From Lentzea aerocolonigenes (lineage in GTDB: Bacteria > Actinomycetota > Actinomycetes > Mycobacteriales > Pseudonocardiaceae), in the NCBI RefSeq assembly GCF_000955955.1, contig NZ_JYJG01000003.1, forward strand, positions 1 through 64,000: DNA of 64,000 nt, read 5' to 3'. A program made the translations under genes and the position numbers. The notes under the pieces are model-generated. The model did not search any database. It was not told where the DNA came from and saw nothing but the letters and a program-made list of their open reading frames with translations. Of this stretch, positions 27,848 through 36,959 are shown piece after piece (the first letter of the stretch is position 1; the number at the start of each line of letters is the position of its first letter).

Positions 27848-28264
27848 ATGAAGATCGAAGCTCGCGTATTCGACCTGGTGATGGGTTTCTCGTTCCTGAT
27901 GGCCGTCGTGTACGGCTACTGGACGCACGCGGCGACCGGCCACGTCGAGCCCACCGGCACGGTGGCGCTCGCGCTGACCGGTGGCCTGGCCCTCATCACC
28001 GGCACCTACTTCCGGTTCGTGTCCCGCCGCATCGAGGTGCGGCCTGAGGACAACCCCGAGGCCGAGGTCTCCGACGGTGCCGGTGAGCTGGGCTTCTTCA
28101 GCCCCGGCTCGTACTGGCCGGTCGGTCTCGCGGCCGCGGCGGCGACCGCCGGTGTCGCGGTGGCGTTCTGGCACGTGTGGCTGCTCGTGATCGCCATCAT
28201 CATGGTGCTGGTCATGGTCGGCGGCCTGGTGTTCGAGTACCACACCGGTCCCAACCACGACTGA
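27848..28264 (+). CDS. ctaF: cytochrome c oxidase subunit IV (actinobacterial)
   Basis: A 138-residue membrane protein beginning MKIEARVFDLVMGFSFLMAV with four hydrophobic segments and an EYHTGPNHD end. It matches CtaF of the actinobacterial aa3 oxidase (Rv2199c), which stabilises the supercomplex. It follows ctaC by 14 bp. Its stop is joined to a CTGATATCCGATATATCGG repeat. Confidence 0.9.
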   Translation: MKIEARVFDLVMGFSFLMAVVYGYWTHAATGHVEPTGTVALALTGGLALITGTYFRFVSRRIEVRPEDNPEAEVSDGAGELGFFSPGSYWPVGLAAAAATAGVAVAFWHVWLLVIAIIMVLVMVGGLVFEYHTGPNHD

Positions 28265-28281
28265 TATCCGATATATCGGAT
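28261..28281. repeat. GATATATC repeat at the ctaF stop
   Basis: CTGATATCC is followed by CCGATATATCGG. The TGA of ctaF is part of the repeat, as with the LLM oxidoreductase. Confidence 0.8.
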
Positions 28282-28291
28282 TTTGCTCGTC

Positions 28292-28321
28292 GAGGCCCTC
28301 TCCGTTCGCGGAGGGGGCCTC
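28292..28321 (+). terminator. ctaCF terminator
   Basis: GAGGCCCTCTCCG and CGGAGGGGGCCTC pair with one G-T wobble around a TTCG loop. Confidence 0.7.
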
Positions 28322-28346
28322 AGTCGTTCCTGTGCCCGTTCCTGGG

Positions 28347-28408
28347 CCGATATCCGGTATGTGATGTACCGCATATCGGATATCGGCGGCGTCCGATATA
28401 TCGCATAT
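28347..28408. repeat. long GATATC/GGTA hairpin plus GATATATC word
   Basis: CCGATATCCGGTA faces TACCGCATATCGG over a TGTGATG loop, then GGATATCGG and TCCGATATATCGCATATCG. This is the densest run of the family outside 43.2-43.5 kb. Confidence 0.75.
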
Positions 28409-28413
28409 CGCGC

Positions 28414-28452
28414 AAAGGGCCCTCCCCGCCGCAATGGCAGGAAGGGCCCTTT
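28414..28452. terminator. hairpin after the convergent acyltransferase gene
   Basis: AAAGGGCCCTCC pairs with GGAAGGGCCCTTT around a 14-nt loop. It can serve the minus-strand acyltransferase whose stop is at 28478. Confidence 0.65.
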
Positions 28453-28477
28453 GAGGTCCTGAGTGCGTCGCTGACGC

Positions 28478-29161
28478 TTACGCGGCGACGGTCACCTTCT
28501 CCGGGGTCTTCTGGTACGCGTCGACGTACTCCTGGCCGCTCAGGTCCAGGATGCGGTAGATGATCTCGTCGGTGACGCTGCGCAGCACCGGCAGCGACTC
28601 CTGCATGCCGTCGTAGCGGCTGAAGTCGAGCGGCTCGCCGAAGCGGACCGTCACGGGGACGATCTTCGGGATCTTGCGGCCGACGGGCTGCACCTTGTCC
28701 GTGCCGATGATGCCGACCGGGATGACCGGGGCCCCGGACTCCAGCGCCATGCGCGCCACACCGGTGCGGCCCCTGTGCAGCATGCCGTCCAGCGACCGGG
28801 TGCCCTCGGGGTAGATCGCGAAGGCATCGCCGCGGGCCAGGATCTCGGCGGCGGTGTCGAGCGCGGCGCGGGCGTCACGGCCCTTGCCGCGGTGCACCGG
28901 CACGTGGCCGAGCGATGAGAAGAACCAGCGGGACAGCGCGCCCTTGAACCCGGTGCCGGTGAAGTACTCCGCCTTCGCGAGGAACGACACGCGCCGCGGG
29001 ACCACCATGGGGATCACGACGCTGTCGATGAAGCTCAGGTGGTTCGCCGCCAGGATGACCGGGCCGTCGGTGGGGATGTTCTCCAAGCCTTCCACCACGG
29101 GGCGGTAGACAACTCGGGCTGCGCGCGCGACGACATGCTTCATCACCGGGTAGAGGACCAT
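28478..29161 (-). CDS. 1-acylglycerol-3-phosphate acyltransferase-type protein (PlsC fold)
   Basis: A 227-residue acyltransferase with NHLSFIDS (the HX4D motif), FVHRGKG-region, YPEGTRS and ALESGAPVIPVGIIGTDKVQP. It would acylate a glycerolipid or related acceptor at the membrane. ATG 29161 is taken; a second ATG six codons later is possible. It resembles the gene at 54.4 kb, so the window has two paralogues. It lies downstream of trpD with a hairpin between. Confidence 0.85.
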   Translation of the reverse strand: MVLYPVMKHVVARAARVVYRPVVEGLENIPTDGPVILAANHLSFIDSVVIPMVVPRRVSFLAKAEYFTGTGFKGALSRWFFSSLGHVPVHRGKGRDARAALDTAAEILARGDAFAIYPEGTRSLDGMLHRGRTGVARMALESGAPVIPVGIIGTDKVQPVGRKIPKIVPVTVRFGEPLDFSRYDGMQESLPVLRSVTDEIIYRILDLSGQEYVDAYQKTPEKVTVAA

Positions 29162-29265
29162 GCCTCCAGCATTCCAGGTGGCGATTGCCGGCGCGTTACC
29201 ACGTGGTGCGCATCTCCGGCCCGTCACTCGCTCGGACTACGCCGATGCGGCGGCCGTGCGAGCAC

Positions 29266-29293
29266 GGTCACGCGTCGACGACGACGCGTGACC
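29266..29293 (-). terminator. hairpin after trpD
   Basis: GGTCACGCGTCG pairs perfectly with CGACGCGTGACC over an ACGA loop, 4 bp from the trpD stop on the minus strand. There is no T-run. Confidence 0.5.
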
Positions 29294-29296
29294 GAA

Positions 29297-30337
29297 TCAC
29301 CCCTTCAGGGCTGTTGAGAGCTCCACCCAGCGACTCAGCAACGAGGCCGCCCTGCCTGAGTCGATGGCGTCGGCCGCGCGGCTCAGCGAGGCCGTCAGGT
29401 CGGCGTGCAGGTCGTCGGAGAACCCGCCGTGCGCCGCGATGGCCCCGGCCGCGTTCACGAGCACCGCGTCGCGCACCGAACCCGTCTTGCCGGCCACCAG
29501 GTCGCGGACCACCTGGGCGTTGACGGACGCGTCGCCGCCCTTCAGGTCCTCCTCGCGCGCGGGCTTCACCCCGAGCACGGCCGGGTCGATCGTCTCCGTG
29601 CGCACGACACCGTCCTGGGCGAGCCAGGCAGACGTCGTCGTGGTCGTGGTGATCTCGTCGAGGCCGTCGTCACCGCGCACCACCAGAGCGGTGTTGCGAC
29701 GGCGCGCGAACACCCCGGCGATCAGCGGCGCCGCGGCAGCCCGCGCGCAGCCGATCAGGCCGACGGAGGGCTGCGCCGGGTTCGTCAGCGGGCCGAGCAG
29801 GTTGAACGACGTCGGGATGCCGATCTCGCGCCGCACCGGGCCCGCGTGCCGGAAGCCGGGGTGGAACACCGGCGCGAAGCAGAAACCGATGCCCAGCTCG
29901 GCCACCGTCGCCCGCACGCCGTCCGGCGGCAGGTCGATCGCGACGCCCAGCTCCTCCAGCACGTCCGCCGTGCCGCACTGGGACGACGCCGCGCGGTTGC
30001 CGTGCTTGACGACCGGAACACCGGCGGCGGCCGTGATGATCGCGGCCATCGTCGAAATGTTCACCGAACCGGAATGATCGCCGCCGGTGCCCACGATGTC
30101 GGTCGCCCGCACGCCCACGTCGAACCGCCGGGCGTGGTTGAGCATCATCGTGGCGAGGCCGTCGATCTCCTCCGGCGTCTCGCCCTTGGCGCGCAAGGCG
30201 ACGATGAACGCCGCGATCTGCGCGGGCGTCGCCTCGCCCGACATGACCTGGTCCATGCCCCAGGACGTGTCGTCGGCGGTCAGGTCGACGCCGTCGAGAA
30301 GTCTGTTGAGCAGCGAAGGCCAGGTGCGGTCGCTCAT
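29297..30337 (-). CDS. trpD: anthranilate phosphoribosyltransferase
   Basis: A 346-residue enzyme of tryptophan synthesis that joins anthranilate to PRPP. The PRPP/metal loop DIVGTGGDHSGSVNIST, the KHGNRAASSQCGTADVLEELG stretch and RREIGIPTSFNLLGPLTNPA are all family motifs. It is not in a trp operon; it lies next to ctaE on the opposite strand, as Rv2192c does. A regulator-like gene ends 6 bp upstream and may be in the same transcript. Confidence 0.95.
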   Translation of the reverse strand: MSDRTWPSLLNRLLDGVDLTADDTSWGMDQVMSGEATPAQIAAFIVALRAKGETPEEIDGLATMMLNHARRFDVGVRATDIVGTGGDHSGSVNISTMAAIITAAAGVPVVKHGNRAASSQCGTADVLEELGVAIDLPPDGVRATVAELGIGFCFAPVFHPGFRHAGPVRREIGIPTSFNLLGPLTNPAQPSVGLIGCARAAAAPLIAGVFARRRNTALVVRGDDGLDEITTTTTTSAWLAQDGVVRTETIDPAVLGVKPAREEDLKGGDASVNAQVVRDLVAGKTGSVRDAVLVNAAGAIAAHGGFSDDLHADLTASLSRAADAIDSGRAASLLSRWVELSTALKG

Positions 30338-30343
30338 GGGGTG

Positions 30344-30754
30344 TCAGCCCTTGACGACAGGAAGCGCCGAGCCCCGCAGCACCTCGGCCACGGTCTCGGC
30401 GGCGGCCAGCGGGTCGAGCGGGTGCACCAGCACCGCGTCCGCCTGCGACCAGGTCGCGAGCCAGCGGTCGTCCTTGCGGCGCACCGCGACGACGATCGGC
30501 GGGCAGTTCGTGATCTCGTCCTTGAGCTGCCGGGACAGGCCCATGCCACCGGTCGGCTGCGCCTCGCCGTCGAGGATCAGCAGGTCGACGGTGCCGTTGT
30601 CCACCTCGTAGAGGACGTCGGCGATCGCACCGGCCTCCACGTAGTCGACGCGCGGCAGATCCGGCGCCGGGCGGCGGCCGACGGCAGTGATGATCGTCTC
30701 ACGCACCTCGGGCCGGTGGCTGAACACCAGGATCTTCGTGGTCTGCGTGCTCAT
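30344..30754 (-). CDS. response-regulator receiver-like protein, lone
   Basis: A 136-residue protein with a receiver-type pattern: KILVFSHRPEVRETIITAVG, then VDLLILDGEAQPTGGMGLSRQLK with Asp in the usual phosphoacceptor strand, then PPIVVAVRRKDD and ADAVLVHPLDPLAAAETVAEVL. There is no output domain and no kinase nearby. The acidic cluster expected early in a receiver is missing, so phosphorylation is doubtful. GGAGG at 8 nt fixes the ATG. It sits 6 bp from trpD. Confidence 0.6.
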   Translation of the reverse strand: MSTQTTKILVFSHRPEVRETIITAVGRRPAPDLPRVDYVEAGAIADVLYEVDNGTVDLLILDGEAQPTGGMGLSRQLKDEITNCPPIVVAVRRKDDRWLATWSQADAVLVHPLDPLAAAETVAEVLRGSALPVVKG

Positions 30755-30820
30755 CTCACGATCCTCCGCTGCTACTGCTGACTGCGGTCCTGAAGAAAAG
30801 TGACCAAGGTCGCCGCGATG

Positions 30821-31210
30821 TTATCGGGCCGGTTGCAGGGCGTCCCACCCCAGGGCTTCGCCTCCCAGCCGCTGCGCCAGTGACGCCATCCGCGAACGCT
30901 CCTGAGCACAGTGCAGCGCGTCCAGCTTCTGCACGCGACTGATATGCGATATATCACCGGCGACGAGCACCCAACCGTCCGGAGTTAGTAGCTCTCGCGC
31001 GCGTTCTACCTGTTCAGACGGTATGCGCACATGGTGGCGGAGCACCGCGAGCTCGTCGGCACGCCACTGCGGGGAACGGGCCAAAACGGCCGAATCCGCC
31101 TCGACGATGTCGAACGCCTCGACGACCACGACAAGCGCCGGATCGTCGATCGACAACGAGGGTTCGTCACGTCGGCCCAGCAGTTCCCGCAATCGGCCCA
31201 GCAAGCCCAT
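30821..31210 (-). CDS. conserved protein of unknown function, repeat-bearing
   Basis: A 129-residue protein starting MGLLGRLRELLGRRDEPS. No family recognised; it has the feel of a small alpha/beta protein with a DDPALVVVVEAFDIVEADSA strand-helix pair. GGAGGAG at 8 nt supports the ATG. The GATATATC word at 30949 falls in frame and encodes GDISHIS. It probably shares a transcript with the receiver-like gene and trpD (66-bp gap). Confidence 0.6.
   Translation of the reverse strand: MGLLGRLRELLGRRDEPSLSIDDPALVVVVEAFDIVEADSAVLARSPQWRADELAVLRHHVRIPSEQVERARELLTPDGWVLVAGDISHISRVQKLDALHCAQERSRMASLAQRLGGEALGWDALQPAR
30945..30958. repeat. GATATATC word in coding region
   Basis: ATGCGATATATCACCG lies in the reading frame of the 129-residue protein; a GATATG half-word precedes it at 30942. 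Confidence 0.7.
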
Positions 31211-31312
31211 CCGTTGATCTCCTCCCAGTCACCGGCTGTGTGACCCAGCCGACCCATGATCCGCGCAGGACCCGATGGGCGGACGGAAATTCCGCAGGCA
31301 ATAATGCTGCGC

Positions 31313-31915
31313 GTGACCACGGCAGCGCCTTCAATCGGCCAGCGCGTGCACTCGCTGAACCGCCCGAACATGGTCAGCGTCGGCACGATCGTCTGGCTGT
31401 CCAGCGAGCTCATGTTCTTCGCTGGCCTCTTCGCCATGTTCTTCACGGTGAAGGCCCAGAACACGGCGGAGCACTGGCCGCCACCTCCCACGCACCTCAA
31501 CGTCCCCTACGCGGCGGTCTTCACGATCATCCTGGTCGCGTCGTCCTTCACCTGTCAGTGGGGCGTGTTCGCGGCGGAGCGCGGCGACGTCTTCGGTCTG
31601 CGTCGCTGGTACATCGTGACGTTGATCATGGGCGCGATCTTCGTAGGCGGTCAGGCGGGTGAGTACTTCACCCTCGTCGAAGAGGGCACGACGATCCCCT
31701 CGTCGGCCTACGGCACCGTCTTCTTCCTGACGACCGGCTTCCACGGCCTGCACGTCATCGGCGGTCTGATCGCGTTCGTCTTCCTGTTGATCCGGACGAA
31801 GCTCAGCAAGTTCACGCCGGCACAGGCCACCGCATCGATCGTCGTGTCGTACTACTGGCACTTCGTCGACGTCGTGTGGATCGGCCTGTTCGCCATCATC
31901 TACATCGTGCCCTGA
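31313..31915 (+). CDS. ctaE: cytochrome c oxidase subunit III
   Basis: A 200-residue five-helix subunit. [34 protein letters not shown] and [24 protein letters not shown], plus [13 protein letters not shown], match actinobacterial CtaE nearly word for word. It supports proton uptake in subunit I (CtaD, not in the window). The GTG at 31313 is used; an ATG three codons upstream is possible. It starts the ctaE-qcrC-qcrA-qcrB operon. Confidence 0.95.
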   Translation: MTTAAPSIGQRVHSLNRPNMVSVGTIVWLSSELMFFAGLFAMFFTVKAQNTAEHWPPPPTHLNVPYAAVFTIILVASSFTCQWGVFAAERGDVFGLRRWYIVTLIMGAIFVGGQAGEYFTLVEEGTTIPSSAYGTVFFLTTGFHGLHVIGGLIAFVFLLIRTKLSKFTPAQATASIVVSYYWHFVDVVWIGLFAIIYIVP

Positions 31916-31976
31916 CCCAGCCGGCACGCAGCCAAGCCACGAGCTCCCGAACTGACAGCAAGGGTTGCCGCACACC

Positions 31977-32789
31977 ATGACCACCACGACGAAACGCCCG
32001 CGCGGCGCCCGCACGAAGCTGCGCCGCCGGGTCGCCGGACTGCTCGCCCTGGGCTTCGGCCTGCTGAGCGCCGGCATGCTGTTCGCCGCGTTCGCGCCCA
32101 CTGCCCAGACCGCCCAGGCGCAGCAGCAGGACGCCCTGGTCCGCCAGGGCGAGCAGATCTACCTGAACACCTGCGCGGGCTGCCACGGCAAGTCCCTCGA
32201 GGGTGTCAAGGACCGCGGGCCGAGCCTGATCGGCGTCGGCGACGCCGCGGTCTACTTCCAGACCTCCTCCGGCCGCATGCCCATGGCGCGGCAGGAGGCG
32301 CAGGCCACTCGCAAGCCCACGAAGCTCTCCGCCGAGGAGATCAGCGCGCTGATGGCCTACATCACCGCGAACGGTGGCGAGGGCCCGAAGAAGCCCTCCG
32401 AGTCCGGTGAGGCCCTGCGCGGAGACAACCCGGCGCGTGGTGGCGAGCTCTTCCGCCTCAACTGCTCGAGCTGCCACAACTTCACGGGTCGTGGTGGCGC
32501 GCTGTCGTCCGGCAAGTTCGCGCCGACGCTCGACGGGGTGACCGAGGAGCAGATCTACACGGCGATGCTGACCGGCCCGCAGAACATGCCGAAGTTCGGC
32601 GAGCGCCAGCTCACGCCGGAAGAGAAGAAAGACATCATCGCGTACGTCAAGTCGGTGACCGACGGGAACAACAACTCCGGCGGTAACCCCCTGGGCGGGT
32701 TCGGACCCGTCTCGGAAGGCTTGATCGCATTCATCGTGGGCATCGCCGCGCTCATCGGCGTGACCCTCTGGATCGGAGCCAAGGCATGA
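31977..32789 (+). CDS. qcrC: dihaem cytochrome c subunit of bc1 complex
   Basis: A 270-residue dihaem cytochrome replacing cytochrome c1 plus soluble c. CxxCH motifs are at 66-70 (CAGCH) and 163-167 (CSSCH). An N-terminal signal anchor (20-40) and a C-terminal membrane helix (246-268) place the haems outside. It passes electrons straight to CtaC in the supercomplex. ATG 31977 is preferred over a TTG four codons upstream. The stop overlaps qcrA as ATGA. Confidence 0.95.
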   Translation: MTTTTKRPRGARTKLRRRVAGLLALGFGLLSAGMLFAAFAPTAQTAQAQQQDALVRQGEQIYLNTCAGCHGKSLEGVKDRGPSLIGVGDAAVYFQTSSGRMPMARQEAQATRKPTKLSAEEISALMAYITANGGEGPKKPSESGEALRGDNPARGGELFRLNCSSCHNFTGRGGALSSGKFAPTLDGVTEEQIYTAMLTGPQNMPKFGERQLTPEEKKDIIAYVKSVTDGNNNSGGNPLGGFGPVSEGLIAFIVGIAALIGVTLWIGAKA

Positions 32790-33913
32790 GCGGCGACAAG
32801 CCGACCGAGCTGCCCAGCGAGGCAGAGCTCGCGGAGATGAGCCGGGACGACCTCGTCAAGCTCGGCACGAAGATGGACGGCGTCGAGCTCGTCCACTACG
32901 AGGAGAAGTGGCCGGTCTCCGGCACCCGCGCCGAGCGTCGTGCCCAGCGCGTCGTCGCGACGTGGTTCATGATCTCCGCGCTGTCGGGTCTCGCGTTCCT
33001 CGGCGTGTTCCTGTTCTGGCCGTGGCAGTACGAGGCGCCCTCGAACGAAGAGGGTCACCTGCTGCACATGCTCTACAACCCGCTGATCGGCCTGTTCCTG
33101 GGCCTGTCGGTGGTGGGCCTGGGCGTCGGCGCGCTGCTCTACACCAAGAAGTTCATCCCGGACGAGATCGCGGTGCAGCAGCGCCACGACGGTCCGTCGG
33201 CCGAGGTTGACCGCGCCACCCTGGTGGCCGAACTCGCCGACGCCGGTGACCGCAGCGGCATCGCCCGCCGCAGCCTGATCAAGCGCACCGCGGGCCTCGG
33301 CGCCGGTGTGCTCGGTCTGGGCGTGGCGGCCGTCCCGCTGGGCGCGCTGATCAAGAACCCGCACGCGGACAGCGAGACCAAGGCCTCGCTGTGGCACACC
33401 GGCTGGAAGGCCGAAAAGGGCGAGAAGGTCTACCTGCGTCGCCACACCGGCAACTTCCACGAGGTCTCGCTGGTGCGTCCCGAGGACGTCGAGCCCGGCG
33501 GCTTCGAGACGGTGTTCCCGTTCCGCGAGTCGGAGCGCGACGACGAGCACGCGCTGGTCGCGGCCCTCAAGCGGGCCGACGCGCCGGTCATGCTCATCCG
33601 CCTGCGCCCGAACCAGGCGGTCACCAAGCGCGCCGGTCAGGAAGACTTCAACTTCGGCGACCTGTTCGCGTACTCGAAGATCTGCACGCACCTGGGTTGC
33701 CCGACCTCGCTGTTCGAGCAGCAGACCGGTCTGCTGCTCTGCCCGTGCCACCAGTCGCAGTTCGACGTGTTCGAGTACGCCAAGCCGCGGTTCGGCCCGG
33801 CGACCCGTCCTCTTCCCCAGCTACCGATCACTGTGGACGAAGAGGGATACTTGGTTGCCCGCAGCGACTTCATCGAGGCTGTGGGTCCGGCGTTCTGGGA
33901 GCGGAAGTCATGA
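32786..33913 (+). CDS. qcrA: Rieske iron-sulfur subunit of bc1 complex
   Basis: A 375-residue actinobacterial Rieske protein with three membrane helices (57-78, 100-120, 167-189) instead of one. The [2Fe-2S] ligands are Cys300, His302, Cys319 and His322, with Cys305 and Cys321 as the usual disulfide. It accepts electrons from menaquinol. Coupled by ATGA overlaps at both ends. Confidence 0.95.
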   Translation: MSGDKPTELPSEAELAEMSRDDLVKLGTKMDGVELVHYEEKWPVSGTRAERRAQRVVATWFMISALSGLAFLGVFLFWPWQYEAPSNEEGHLLHMLYNPLIGLFLGLSVVGLGVGALLYTKKFIPDEIAVQQRHDGPSAEVDRATLVAELADAGDRSGIARRSLIKRTAGLGAGVLGLGVAAVPLGALIKNPHADSETKASLWHTGWKAEKGEKVYLRRHTGNFHEVSLVRPEDVEPGGFETVFPFRESERDDEHALVAALKRADAPVMLIRLRPNQAVTKRAGQEDFNFGDLFAYSKICTHLGCPTSLFEQQTGLLLCPCHQSQFDVFEYAKPRFGPATRPLPQLPITVDEEGYLVARSDFIEAVGPAFWERKS

Positions 33914-35574
33914 GTGCCATCACCACGCCGACGAAGCCGGCCAACGCCGCCGCGCGCGTCGCAGGGGCGGCGGCCAACGCTGCCGACGAGCGGTACCACG
34001 CGGCCTCTGGCCTGCGCAAACAGCTGAACAAGGTCTTCCCGACGCACTGGTCGTTCCTGCTCGGTGAGATCGCGCTGTACAGCTTCATCGTGCTGCTGCT
34101 GTCCGGTACGTACCTCGCGCTGTTCTTCGACCCGTCGATGACCGAGGTCACCTACAACGGCTCGTTCGAGAACCTGCGCGGCATCGAGATGTCGCGGGCG
34201 TTCGCGTCCACGCTCGACATCTCGTTCGAGACGCGCGGTGGCCTGTTCGTCCGCCAGGTGCACCACTGGGCGGCGCTGCTGTTCATGGCCGCGATCGTCG
34301 TGCACATGTTCCGGATCTTCTTCACCGGCGCGTTCCGCAAGCCGCGTGAGATCAACTGGGTCATCGGCATCGTGCTGTTCATGCTCGGCGCGATCGAGGG
34401 CTTCCTCGGCTACTCGCTGCCGGACGACCTGCTCTCGGGCACCGGCTTGCGCGTGATGGCGGCGCTGCTGATCTCGTTCCCGGTCGTCGGAACCTGGATC
34501 AACTGGCTGATGTTCGGCGGGGAGTTCCCCGGCACCAACATCATCCCGATGCTCTACACCGCGCACATCCTGCTGATCCCGGCGATCATCCTCGGCCTGA
34601 TCGCGGCGCACCTCGCGCTGGTCTGGTACCAGAAGCACACGCAGTTCCCTGGCGTGGGCCGCAAGGAGACCAACGTCGTCGGCGTCCGCATCATGCCGGT
34701 GTTCGCGGCCAAGGGCGGTGGCTTCTTCGCCATCGTCGTCGGTGTCATCGCGATCATGGGTGGCGTCTTCCAGATCAACCCGATCTGGAACTTCGGCCCG
34801 TACAACCCCGCGCAGATCTCCGCCGGCTCGCAGCCGGACTGGTACATGGGCTGGACCGACGGCCTGGTCCGCATCTGGCCCGCGTGGGAGTTCTACCTGG
34901 GCAACTACACGATCCCGGCGCCGTTCCTGCCGTTCATCCTCGGTCTGCCGCTGCTGACCGGCATCGCGGCGGTGTACCCGTGGATCGAGAAGAAGATGAC
35001 CAAGGACTACGCGCACCACAACCTGCTGCAGCGCCCGCGCGACGTGCCGGTCCGCACCGCGCTCGGCTGGATGGCGATCACGTACTTCATGGTCCTGCTG
35101 CTCATGGGCGGCAACGACATCTTCGCGTACAAGTTCGACATCTCGTTGAACCTGACGACGTGGATGGGCCGCATCGGCATGCTGGTCCTGCCTCCGATCG
35201 CGTACTTCATCGCGTACCGGATCTGCATCGGCCTGCAGCGCGGCGACCGCGAGGTGCTCGAGCACGGTGTCGAGACCGGCATCATCAAGCGCCTGCCGCA
35301 CGGTGAGTTCATCGAGATCCACCAGCCGCTCGGCCCGGTGGACGACCACGGCCACCCGCTCCCGCTCGCCTACCAGGGCGCGTCGGTGCCGAAGAAGATG
35401 AACAAGCTCGGCTCGGCCGGTCACCCGGTCGCCGGCAGCACGTGGTCCCCGGACCCGGTCGAGGAGACCGTGGCCCTGGAGAACGCGCGGGCGAAGAAGC
35501 ACGTCGCCGAGGAGATCAGCGCGGAGGACAGGGCAGGCGAGCTCGCGGGCAAGCCGTCCGACCCGAAGGCCTGA
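33910..35574 (+). CDS. qcrB: cytochrome b subunit of bc1 complex
   Basis: A 554-residue cytochrome b with about eight membrane helices and an actinobacterial C-terminal extension. [16 protein letters not shown], [23 protein letters not shown] (haem b ligands), [14 protein letters not shown] and the [26 protein letters not shown]o region are clear. It is the quinol-oxidising core and the usual target of QcrB inhibitors. Overlaps qcrA as ATGA. A terminator follows within 20 bp. Confidence 0.96.
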   Translation: MSAITTPTKPANAAARVAGAAANAADERYHAASGLRKQLNKVFPTHWSFLLGEIALYSFIVLLLSGTYLALFFDPSMTEVTYNGSFENLRGIEMSRAFASTLDISFETRGGLFVRQVHHWAALLFMAAIVVHMFRIFFTGAFRKPREINWVIGIVLFMLGAIEGFLGYSLPDDLLSGTGLRVMAALLISFPVVGTWINWLMFGGEFPGTNIIPMLYTAHILLIPAIILGLIAAHLALVWYQKHTQFPGVGRKETNVVGVRIMPVFAAKGGGFFAIVVGVIAIMGGVFQINPIWNFGPYNPAQISAGSQPDWYMGWTDGLVRIWPAWEFYLGNYTIPAPFLPFILGLPLLTGIAAVYPWIEKKMTKDYAHHNLLQRPRDVPVRTALGWMAITYFMVLLLMGGNDIFAYKFDISLNLTTWMGRIGMLVLPPIAYFIAYRICIGLQRGDREVLEHGVETGIIKRLPHGEFIEIHQPLGPVDDHGHPLPLAYQGASVPKKMNKLGSAGHPVAGSTWSPDPVEETVALENARAKKHVAEEISAEDRAGELAGKPSDPKA

Positions 35575-35591
35575 TCTCGTTCTAGAACTGT

Positions 35592-35625
35592 GAAAAGCCC
35601 CCGTGAACCTTCACGGGGGCTTTTC
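35592..35625. terminator. strong bidirectional terminator after qcrB
   Basis: GAAAAGCCCCCGTGAA and its complement make a 16-bp stem flanked by A- and T-runs. It lies between qcrB and the convergent AsnC-type gene. Confidence 0.85.
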
Positions 35626-35683
35626 GTTACGTCAGTTGCGCCGAATGATTTCCGCGGCTGCTCTGATCGTGGCCTTGCTGTGG

Positions 35684-35971
35684 TTACTGGGCGTCATCCA
35701 GGCCGATGGCGAAGGCCGCCTCGTCGTCTCGCTTCGAGTAGCTGCGGAACGCGATGTGCGTGTCGGTGTTCAGCACGCCCGCGACCTTGCTGATCTTGCC
35801 GGGCACCAGCGCGGCCAGGTCCTCGTGCTTGCTCACCCGCACGAGCGCGATCAGGTCCACGTCACCTGCGCAGGAGTACACCTCGGTGACGCCGTCGATG
35901 TCGGCGATCTCCTGCGCTGCCTCGGGAATGCGTTCGGCGGCGGCCTGGATCAGCACGATGGCGGTGACCAC
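35684..35971 (-). CDS. Lrp/AsnC ligand-binding (RAM) domain protein
   Basis: A 95-residue stand-alone RAM domain: VVTAIVLIQAAAERIPEAAQEIADIDGVTEVYSCAGDVDLIALVRV and VLNTDTHIAFRSY. It lacks the helix-turn-helix, so it probably senses an amino acid or forms oligomers with full-length Lrp proteins. GGAGG at 5 nt supports the GTG. It is the usual neighbour of qcrB in many actinomycetes. Confidence 0.85.
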   Translation of the reverse strand: MVTAIVLIQAAAERIPEAAQEIADIDGVTEVYSCAGDVDLIALVRVSKHEDLAALVPGKISKVAGVLNTDTHIAFRSYSKRDDEAAFAIGLDDAQ

Positions 35972-36102
35972 GCTGTCCTCCTCTGGTCTCAGCACGGGTA
36001 ACTAAAGCACTCGTAGTCTGCCCTACCGGCTTATCGCTGGCGTGAGGACGTCGCTGCGAGCGTGGGTCCCCTCATTCCCGGTTTTGTCTTCGAGGTGAAC
36101 CC

Positions 36103-36815
36103 GTGTTCGCACGCAAGCTGATCGCCGAGGTGGCCGGTACGACCATCCTCTGTCTGTTCGGAATCTCCGCCGCTGTATCCGTGGTCGCCGCGGGCAACGA
36201 ACCGTCCGGTCTGCTCATCGTCGCGCTGGCCCACGGGCTCGCGTTGATGGCCGGCATCTACGCGTTCGGCGCCATTTCCGGCGCGCACTTCAACCCGACC
36301 GTCACCATCGCTCTCGCGGTGTCCGGTCGCGTGCCGTGGCGCGAGGTGCCGGCTACGTCGGCGCACAACTCGTCGGCGGCGTCCTGGCTGCTTCGCTGGT
36401 TCACGTCGTGCACGGCTCTCGGGCTCTTGAAGCGGGTCTGGGCGTGACTGCTTTCGGTTCCGGTGTCACCGCGACTCAGGCCTTCGCCGCCGAAGCGCTC
36501 GGTGCGTTCATCCTCGTGACCGCCGTCTTCGCGCTGGCCGTCAACCCCGGTGCCCCTCGCGGTCTGCACGGTGTCGGGATCGGCCTGGCGCTCGCCACCC
36601 AGATCCTCGCGTTCGGTCCCGTCGCGGGCGCCTCGGTGAACCTCGCCCGCACGTTCGGCCCCGACGTCGTCCTCACCTTCACGGGCGGCGACCCGGCCTG
36701 GAACCTGCTGCCGGTGTACCTGATCGCCCCTGTTTTCGGCGGCGTCCTGGCGGCCGGCCTCTACGCCCTGAGGACCTCCACGTCCCGCCACCTGAACGTC
36801 CCCAGCCCTCGCTAA
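36103..36815 (+). pseudogene. aquaporin/MIP channel, frameshifted
   Basis: The frame from GTG 36103 (ribosome site GAGGTG) reads FARKLIAEVAGTTILCLFG, then SGAHFNPTVTIALAVSGRVPWREVP with the first NPA-like motif, and then leaves the family. A second frame from about 36351 continues GYVGAQLVGGVLAASLVHVVHG and on to FGPVAGASVNLARTFGPDVV. One missing G at CCGGCTAC (36349-36356) explains the switch. The second NPA motif is NLA. Either an inactivated water/glycerol channel or a sequencing error. Confidence 0.75.
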
Positions 36816-36838
36816 CTCGTCTCTTTGTCGACATCCCA

Positions 36839-36945
36839 ACTGATATATCGGTTCGCCCCACCCGCGCTGACCTGCTCAAACCCTGCCTCATGCAAAAAAC
36901 GTTTGCGGACGTCCGCAAACGTTTTTTGCATAACTGATATATCGG
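36839..36945. repeat. composite island: GATATATC, hairpin C3, GATATATC
   Basis: CTGATATATCGG (36840-36851), then the perfect 40-bp palindrome 36891-36930 (halves TGCAAAAAACGTTTGCGGAC and its complement), then CTGATATATCGG (36934-36945). It separates the convergent aquaporin and DnaQ/UvrC-like genes. The A6/T6 tracts inside the stem would make a bidirectional terminator. Confidence 0.9.
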
Positions 36946-36959
36946 CGGGGCTCGGTGGG

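Noticed and set aside
36891..36930. The C3 palindrome as only an ordinary terminator
   Set aside because: It probably can terminate, but the same sequence recurs at unrelated loci with adjoining GATATATC words, which ordinary terminators do not explain.
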